Shown: in pieces, positions 29,829-33,773 of the stretch | Position numbering within the stretch: position 1 is the stretch's first letter | How the letters are laid out: each line of letters opens with the position of its first letter | Origin: a virus | Virus record (IMG/VR): IMGVR_UViG_3300021389_000083 | Coordinates: 1 to 33,773 of that record | Length of the DNA: 33,773 nt | Direction: 5' to 3' (one strand) | Notes under the pieces: model-generated | The model's input: the letters and a program-made list of their open reading frames with translations, nothing else | Told to the model about the DNA's origin: nothing | The model's database searches: none | Position numbers and translations under genes: made by a program

Positions 29829-29837
29829 CGCTATAAC
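29809..29837 (+). promoter_or_regulatory. Rightward promoter at the end of the polymerase gene
   Basis: TTGACA (29809-29814), exactly 17 bp, TATAAC (29832-29837) followed by T. It overlaps the last codons of the polymerase gene and would start transcription about 30 bp before the next ATG. It is the only strong promoter on the right arm and may boost the SSB-like and nuclease genes. Confidence 0.65.
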
Positions 29838-29875
29838 TTAGCATCCCAGAAACCCTCATACATAAAGGAAAAGTT

Positions 29876-30739
29876 ATGAGCACACAGTTACAAACATTAA
29901 ACATAGAAGGAATGTCCTTATCGGAAGCTATGGGCATATCAACATCAACAGGCGGATCTCAATCCACACTGGCACGTATTAAACAAATACACTCAGCTAT
30001 TACCGTAGAAGATTCAGAGGGAGACGAGAAGATCGTTGTGCCTATTGGGTCTTACCAAGTTACAATGCCTGACGGTGAAGTTGTATATAGTAAGACACTT
30101 ACAATGAGATTATTCTCTCAGCGTATGCAATGGCAACGATGGGATGCAGGTGCAAACACTATGCACAAGACATTACTTTCGGGAAATCTGAATGTAGACT
30201 TGAAGGATACATCAGGCAGACATAATTGTGGTAGGCCATCAGGTTACATCAAAGACTTTAAAGCTTTACCAGAAGAAACAAAGTCAGTGATACGTGACGT
30301 AAAGCGTACAAAAGTTATGCTCGGTATGGTAAAGTTAGACAAACCTATTGATGAGCAAGGCAATGCAGTGAAGGGTCACGATGAAGAGATCCCATTCGTA
30401 ATGGACTCAAGGAATACTGAGTCAAACAAAGCTATTGATTCCGCCTTAGCTCAGATCATGGCTAAGAAACTTACACCTGTAGAGCACACACTTAATCTAG
30501 GTAGTGCCAAGCGTGACATGAATAGTGGTGGCAAGTATGCTGTTATTGTTCCTTCGTTAGGTATAAAAGTTCCTTACCAACCAGAGGATAGTCATACACT
30601 AAAGTCTTTCCTTGATTGGATTACTAATACTAACACATGGGTAGAGAGTAAGCATGATGAAATAGTTAACTCATCTATGTCTTCTGAAGATGCAGAGTTA
30701 GTAGGATCTATCGTAGAAGTTAAAGAGTTCGAGGGATGA
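29876..30739 (+). CDS. Conserved phage protein in the SSB position, function unknown (287 aa)
   Basis: A 287-aa protein between polymerase and nuclease, where many phages have their single-strand-binding protein. Beta-rich core with aromatic/charged stretches (MRLFSQRMQWQRWDAGAN, then GRHNCGRPSGYIKDFKALP), and a negatively charged C-terminus (EDAELVGSIVEVKEFE) like that of T7 gp2.5. I cannot identify an OB fold by motif, so SSB is an inference from position and tail. AAGGAAAAG before its ATG and a dedicated promoter imply strong expression. Confidence 0.6.
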   Translation: MSTQLQTLNIEGMSLSEAMGISTSTGGSQSTLARIKQIHSAITVEDSEGDEKIVVPIGSYQVTMPDGEVVYSKTLTMRLFSQRMQWQRWDAGANTMHKTLLSGNLNVDLKDTSGRHNCGRPSGYIKDFKALPEETKSVIRDVKRTKVMLGMVKLDKPIDEQGNAVKGHDEEIPFVMDSRNTESNKAIDSALAQIMAKKLTPVEHTLNLGSAKRDMNSGGKYAVIVPSLGIKVPYQPEDSHTLKSFLDWITNTNTWVESKHDEIVNSSMSSEDAELVGSIVEVKEFEG

Positions 30740-31593
30740 TCCACCCTGCTGAGTTATCAGTACACTCTTTCTTACGTTCTGCTATAGAAGGTAAGGCATC
30801 TATGAGTGATGAAATAATAGAGCAGGTAGCCGCTGATGTGGTTACCTCTTTACACAAACAGTTCAATGGTGGCCCTCGTGACGCATTTAGATTACGTATG
30901 TCTAATATAGGTAAGCCTAGATGTCAGCTATGGTTTGCTAAGAATGATCCAGAGACTGAAGAAAACAAACCAACATCCTTCATGCTTAACATGTTGATGG
31001 GTGATTGGTCAGAGGCTATCTTCAAGGGGATACTACGTGCCTCTAAGGTAGACTTTAAAGACAACGACAACGTAACCTTAGATCTAGGTGATGTCTCTAT
31101 CAAGGGTGAGTATGACATGATCCTAGACGACAAAGTAGATGACGTTAAATCTACTACGCCTTGGGGTTATGATAATAAGTTTACTGACTATAACACATTA
31201 AAGAATGCTGATGACTTCGGCTACGTAGCTCAACTTGTAGGTTATGCAAAAGCCTCAGGCAAAGAGGTAGGTGGTTGGTGGGTTATCAACAAAGTTAATG
31301 GTCAGTTCAAGTACGTACCTGCAGAAGAAGCAGATAGTGAAACAGTATTAGAAACTATAAAGGGTACGGTAGACTATATAAATAATGATGAGCCGTTTGC
31401 TAGATGCTTTGAACCAGAGGAAGAAACATACCGTAGAAAACCTAGTGGTAATATGAAGCTAAACAAAACTTGTAACTGGTGTGATCATAAAAAGAAATGT
31501 TGGCCTAATCTACAAGAAAGAGAATCTCTTGTAAGTCAAGCCGCCATAAAACCTGTCGTTAATTACACATACATAAAGGAAGAAACACAATGA
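30736..31593 (+). CDS. PD-(D/E)XK nuclease with iron-sulfur Cys set (Cas4/RecB-like)
   Basis: A 285-aa nuclease. The PD-(D/E)XK core is visible as GEYDMILDD (124-132) and DVKS (136-139, Asp136-x-Lys138). Four Cys are arranged as one early (Cys63, GKPRC) and three late (Cys246, Cys249, Cys255; CNWCDHKKKC). That is the Cas4/AddB-type layout for a 4Fe-4S cluster. It probably acts as an exonuclease in recombination or host-DNA breakdown, taking the place of T7 gp6. ATGA overlaps join it to both neighbours. The cluster itself is inferred from Cys spacing. Confidence 0.82.
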   Translation: MIHPAELSVHSFLRSAIEGKASMSDEIIEQVAADVVTSLHKQFNGGPRDAFRLRMSNIGKPRCQLWFAKNDPETEENKPTSFMLNMLMGDWSEAIFKGILRASKVDFKDNDNVTLDLGDVSIKGEYDMILDDKVDDVKSTTPWGYDNKFTDYNTLKNADDFGYVAQLVGYAKASGKEVGGWWVINKVNGQFKYVPAEEADSETVLETIKGTVDYINNDEPFARCFEPEEETYRRKPSGNMKLNKTCNWCDHKKKCWPNLQERESLVSQAAIKPVVNYTYIKEETQ

Positions 31594-31796
31594 CAACTGT
31601 TACTTTAGATGAAGTAGAATATACTATTGAAGACTTTACAGATGAGGCAAAGAATGTCCTTAATCTTGTACAACATTTACAAAGGGTCACAGAAGGCCAT
31701 CAGTTAAATGCACAGTGTACAGATGCTATGCTTAAAGTTAAGATAGCTGAACTCAAACAGTTATTGACAGGTGAGGAAGCACCGTCTGATGACTAG
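31590..31796 (+). CDS. Small conserved phage protein (68 aa)
   Basis: A 68-residue protein: short beta hairpin (TTVTLDEVEYTIEDFTDEAK) then a long helix (NVLNLVQHLQRVTEGHQLNA, MLKVKIAELKQLL). It looks like a small family common in marine phages (DUF6447-type, if memory is right). Helix composition suggests oligomerisation or partner binding. Coupled by ATGA to the nuclease. No function known. Confidence 0.65.
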   Translation: MTTVTLDEVEYTIEDFTDEAKNVLNLVQHLQRVTEGHQLNAQCTDAMLKVKIAELKQLLTGEEAPSDD

Positions 31797-32244
31797 GTTT
31801 GCAAAGGGCTACAGACGTAGGCACAATGCTAGTAAATATAAGTCCGGCCTTGAGGAAGAGGCCGTTCTTTTTCTCAAGACTAGACAAAAGAAAGTACGTT
31901 ACGAGAAACTAAAGATAGAATGGGAAGACCTACGCTATCGTACATACACACCAGACTTTGAGCTAGACAATGGTATCATAATAGAAACCAAAGGAAAGTT
32001 TGATCCTGATGACAGACGCAAGCATCTTGAAATAAAAAGACAACACCCAGAGCTAGACATACGCTTTGTATTTAGTAACGCTAAAGCTAAGATAAACAAA
32101 GGTGCTAAGCAAAGAAATTTTGAGTGGTGTGAGAAGAACGGATTCAAGTGGGCGCATAGAATTATTCCAGAAGAATGGTTGCAAGAGAAAGGACAATGTA
32201 CTAAGTTAGATCGTATAGTCCTCAAGACAGAAAGAAGAAAGTAA
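31789..32244 (+). CDS. Endonuclease I / Holliday-junction resolvase (T7 gp3-like)
   Basis: A 151-aa protein, close to T7 endonuclease I in length. Start chosen at ATG 31789, not the earlier in-frame GTG at 31771. Candidate catalytic residues fall at nearly the T7 positions: Glu22 or 23 (SGLEEEA), Asp56 (YTPDFEL), Glu66 and Lys68 (IIIETKGK). T7 has E20, D55, E65 and K67. It resolves branched replication intermediates and helps degrade host DNA. It overlaps the 68-aa gene by 8 bp. Confidence 0.9.
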   Translation: MTRFAKGYRRRHNASKYKSGLEEEAVLFLKTRQKKVRYEKLKIEWEDLRYRTYTPDFELDNGIIIETKGKFDPDDRRKHLEIKRQHPELDIRFVFSNAKAKINKGAKQRNFEWCEKNGFKWAHRIIPEEWLQEKGQCTKLDRIVLKTERRK

Positions 32245-32245
32245 T

Positions 32246-32581
32246 ATGCCCTACACATTAGACGATGATGAGATTGCCGTAATAATAAGACCTGCTTCCT
32301 CTAAGGATATAGAAGATTGGAATGGTAACGTGACTACAGGTATAGTAGTAGGTGATGATTTTTCACTACCGCAACATGTTCTAAGAGATCTCGTCCATGT
32401 AGCCAGTATGTTTACTTCAGCAATAGATGTTATGAACTACGACGATTATGTTTATGATACAGTAATGGATCACAGGCAACAGGTTCTCATGAATGAGATT
32501 GAAAACCAAGAAATAAAAGATGAGAATACAGGTGAAGTAATAAACTTTAATGAGTTTACTAAGACAAAGGGTAATGCATAA
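32246..32581 (+). CDS. Conserved hypothetical protein (111 aa)
   Basis: Not recognised in function. An acidic 111-aa protein (MPYTLDDDEIAVIIRPASSK, DDFSLPQHVLRDLVHVASMF, YDTVMDHRQQVLMNEIENQE). The centre looks helical. It sits one base after the endonuclease stop and overlaps the DUF3310 gene by one base. Similar proteins are placed with nucleotide-metabolism genes in related phages, as far as I recall. Confidence 0.6.
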   Translation: MPYTLDDDEIAVIIRPASSKDIEDWNGNVTTGIVVGDDFSLPQHVLRDLVHVASMFTSAIDVMNYDDYVYDTVMDHRQQVLMNEIENQEIKDENTGEVINFNEFTKTKGNA

Positions 32582-32850
32582 TGGCTAAATGGAAAGACTT
32601 TTCTGTAATAAAAGAACAAGAAGTATTTGATCCAGTAGAAAGACCTGCTCACTACAATCAAGGTGGCATAGAGTGCATTGATTATATTAGACAAGTGCTA
32701 GGCTTAGAAGGATTCATTGCTTACTGCAAAGGTAACGTCACTAAGTACAACCACAGAGCTTCTTACAAAGGCAACCCTGTTGAAGATACACACAAGGCTC
32801 AGTGGTATATGAACCGTATGGTTGAGGCCATGAAGGAGAAGCATAAATGA
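32581..32850 (+). CDS. DUF3310 protein (89 aa)
   Basis: An 89-aa protein with the DUF3310 pattern: ERPAHYNQGGIECIDYIRQV, then GFIAYCKGNVTKYNHRASYK and DTHKAQWYMNRMVE. The family is widespread in phages, often beside nucleotide-metabolism genes such as MazG or thymidylate synthase, as here. The charged conserved residues suggest nucleotide binding, but no reaction is established to my knowledge. Coupled by ATGA to the next gene. Confidence 0.88.
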   Translation: MAKWKDFSVIKEQEVFDPVERPAHYNQGGIECIDYIRQVLGLEGFIAYCKGNVTKYNHRASYKGNPVEDTHKAQWYMNRMVEAMKEKHK

Positions 32851-33005
32851 GATGCTATCACTGTGAATCTGAGTTGATATGGGGTGGGGATGAAGATATA
32901 GTAGACGAAGAAGAGTGGTCTATGGTTACAAACCTTACCTGTCCTAGATGTCACTCAGATGTCTTAGTGTATTTACCTTGCGAGGATAGAGAAGATGACT
33001 CATAG
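32847..33005 (+). CDS. Small zinc-ribbon protein (52 aa)
   Basis: ATG at 32847 (GGAG upstream, ATGA overlap) opens a 52-residue frame with CYHC (Cys3, Cys6) and CPRC (Cys32, Cys35), a treble-clef or zinc-ribbon layout, plus Cys45. The loop between is very acidic (GGDEDIVDEEEW). Stop at 33003. Probably a metal-binding adaptor for protein or nucleic acid; the partner is unknown. Confidence 0.7.
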   Translation: MRCYHCESELIWGGDEDIVDEEEWSMVTNLTCPRCHSDVLVYLPCEDREDDS

Positions 33006-33168
33006 AACATTTAGCATTTCGTTTTCTTTAAAGATAGATGAAGATAATAATATATTAGGATCACACGATGATTCACATATAGAAGACGTTTATGATTTGA
33101 TTGTAGATACTTTCTATGATATAGACGATGTAATGATTAATAATTTAATAGTGAAGGAAAAGTTATGA
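32995..33168 (+). CDS. Hypothetical acidic protein (57 aa)
   Basis: Not recognised. ATG at 32995 lies inside the end of the zinc-ribbon gene (11-bp overlap). It encodes MTHRTFSISFSLKIDEDNNI, then EDVYDLIVDTFYDIDDVMIN, ending in ATGA coupling to MazG. Strand-helix layout, strongly acidic. The consistent coupling on both sides supports it as a gene. Confidence 0.6.
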   Translation: MTHRTFSISFSLKIDEDNNILGSHDDSHIEDVYDLIVDTFYDIDDVMINNLIVKEKL

Positions 33169-33482
33169 CTATAGGATTTAGGGAGTACCAAAAGAAAGCG
33201 GCAAGTTTTGCAATCTATCCTGCAACACACAAGGTATTATACCCTGCTCTAGGTCTTTGTGGTGAGGCAGGAGAGGTAGCCGACAAAGTTAAGAAGCAAG
33301 TACGTGATAATGTTTTTAATAGGCATGAAGTAGCTAAAGAACTAGGTGATGTAATGTGGTACGTAGCTGTTCTTGCTAACGATATAGGTTATAACTTAGA
33401 TGAAATAGCAGATATAAATATAGAAAAACTTACAAGCCGCCAAGACAGAAACAAAATTAAAGGGTCAGGAGACAACAGATGA
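33165..33482 (+). CDS. mazG: MazG-like nucleotide pyrophosphohydrolase
   Basis: A 105-aa all-alpha NTP pyrophosphohydrolase of the compact MazG type. Metal-binding motifs are GEAGEVADK (Glu34, Glu37) and KELGDVMWYV (Glu59, Asp62). It hydrolyses (d)NTPs to monophosphates, either cleaning the nucleotide pool or, as proposed for cyanophages, altering host alarmone or dNTP levels. It adjoins ribonucleotide reductase, supporting a role in dNTP supply. ATGA overlaps at both ends. Confidence 0.92.
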   Translation: MTIGFREYQKKAASFAIYPATHKVLYPALGLCGEAGEVADKVKKQVRDNVFNRHEVAKELGDVMWYVAVLANDIGYNLDEIADINIEKLTSRQDRNKIKGSGDNR

Positions 33483-33773
33483 ACAACACACTACCAACAG
33501 ATTATCAATCATTCATACACAAGTCACGTTATGCACGTTGGCTTGATGATGAAGGGCGTAGAGAGACGTGGAGTGAGACAGTAGATCGCTACATGAAGAA
33601 CTTAGTACGTCCAGCTTTAGGTGATAAGCCTAAGCAGATAGCTGAAATTGAACAAGCTATACTAGGACTAGAAGTAATGCCTTCTATGAGGGCATTGATG
33701 ACAGCTGGTCCAGCTTTAGCTCGTGACAATACAGCAGGTTATAACTGTTCTTATCTAGCAGTAGATGATATCA
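33479..33773 (+). CDS. nrdJ: Class II (B12-dependent) ribonucleotide reductase, 5' part
   Basis: The first 98 codons of a gene that continues beyond the window. It starts by ATGA coupling to mazG. PSMRALMTAGPALARDNTAG then YNCSYLAVDDI matches the N-terminal active-site region of monomeric adenosylcobalamin-dependent reductases, with the first redox Cys in YNCSY. These make dNTPs without oxygen dependence and, from memory, occur in phages of marine roseobacters and cyanobacteria. Only about one eighth is visible, so domain integrity cannot be checked. Confidence 0.85.
   Translation, partial: MNNTLPTDYQSFIHKSRYARWLDDEGRRETWSETVDRYMKNLVRPALGDKPKQIAEIEQAILGLEVMPSMRALMTAGPALARDNTAGYNCSYLAVDDI

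Noticed and set aside
31771-31788. GTG start six codons upstream for endonuclease I
   Set aside because: The ATG at 31789 gives a length and catalytic residue positions matching T7 endonuclease I more closely.
1-33773. tRNA genes, phage RNA polymerase, lysogeny repressor
   Set aside because: I looked for cloverleaf-like TTCGAA contexts, T7-type polymerase motifs and Cro/CI-like HTH genes and saw none that held up in this window.

Overview
This window looks like part of a short-tailed (podovirus-like) tailed-phage genome from a marine setting, probably infecting an alphaproteobacterium. Support for the host guess is indirect: a phage-borne DUF1127 protein, a holin of the three-helix type known from alphaproteobacterial gene-transfer agents, a GH108 endolysin and a B12-type (class II) ribonucleotide reductase. 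The family-A DNA polymerase carries a DnaJ-like CxxC...CxxC zinc insert between its exonuclease and polymerase halves. From memory, that trait is reported for the SAR116 phage HMO-2011 and its relatives, so an HMO-2011-type phage is the best guess.

The window has two divergent arms. The left arm (about 1-16375) reads leftward and holds late genes. In transcription order these are: an unknown ORF; an EF-hand membrane protein, a holin and an endolysin; three small basic proteins and two further small proteins; then, after an internal promoter, DUF1127, small terminase, an HTH protein, large terminase, portal, a protein with a polyvalent-protein-like domain, a 64-aa protein, an 895-aa protein with an HExxH motif and the scaffold; then, after another promoter, the major capsid protein, a head-tail adaptor and a tail-nozzle-like protein cut by the window edge. 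No tail fibres are in view.

The 871-bp gap at 16376-17246 separates the arms. It holds two leftward sigma70-type promoters (one matches the TTGACA-17-TATAAT consensus exactly), three evenly spaced 11-bp palindromes, short repeats and the first copy of a 21-bp inverted repeat.

The right arm (17247-33773) reads rightward. About 25 small early genes, mostly unrecognised, are packed with ATGA or TAATG overlaps. Among them are a NrdR-like zinc ribbon, a HhH DNA-glycosylase-like protein and a Mom-like DNA-modification enzyme. Four more copies of the 21-bp inverted repeat lie 21-30 bp upstream of early start codons. A replication module follows: tyrosine recombinase, primase, DnaB-like helicase, DNA polymerase A, an unknown protein in an SSB-like position, a Cas4/RecB-like nuclease, endonuclease I, DUF3310, MazG and the start of class II ribonucleotide reductase.

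Five TATAACT -10 elements recur on both arms. Four of them have a good -35, so host RNA polymerase probably transcribes both arms. No phage RNA polymerase, tRNA or CRISPR array was seen.
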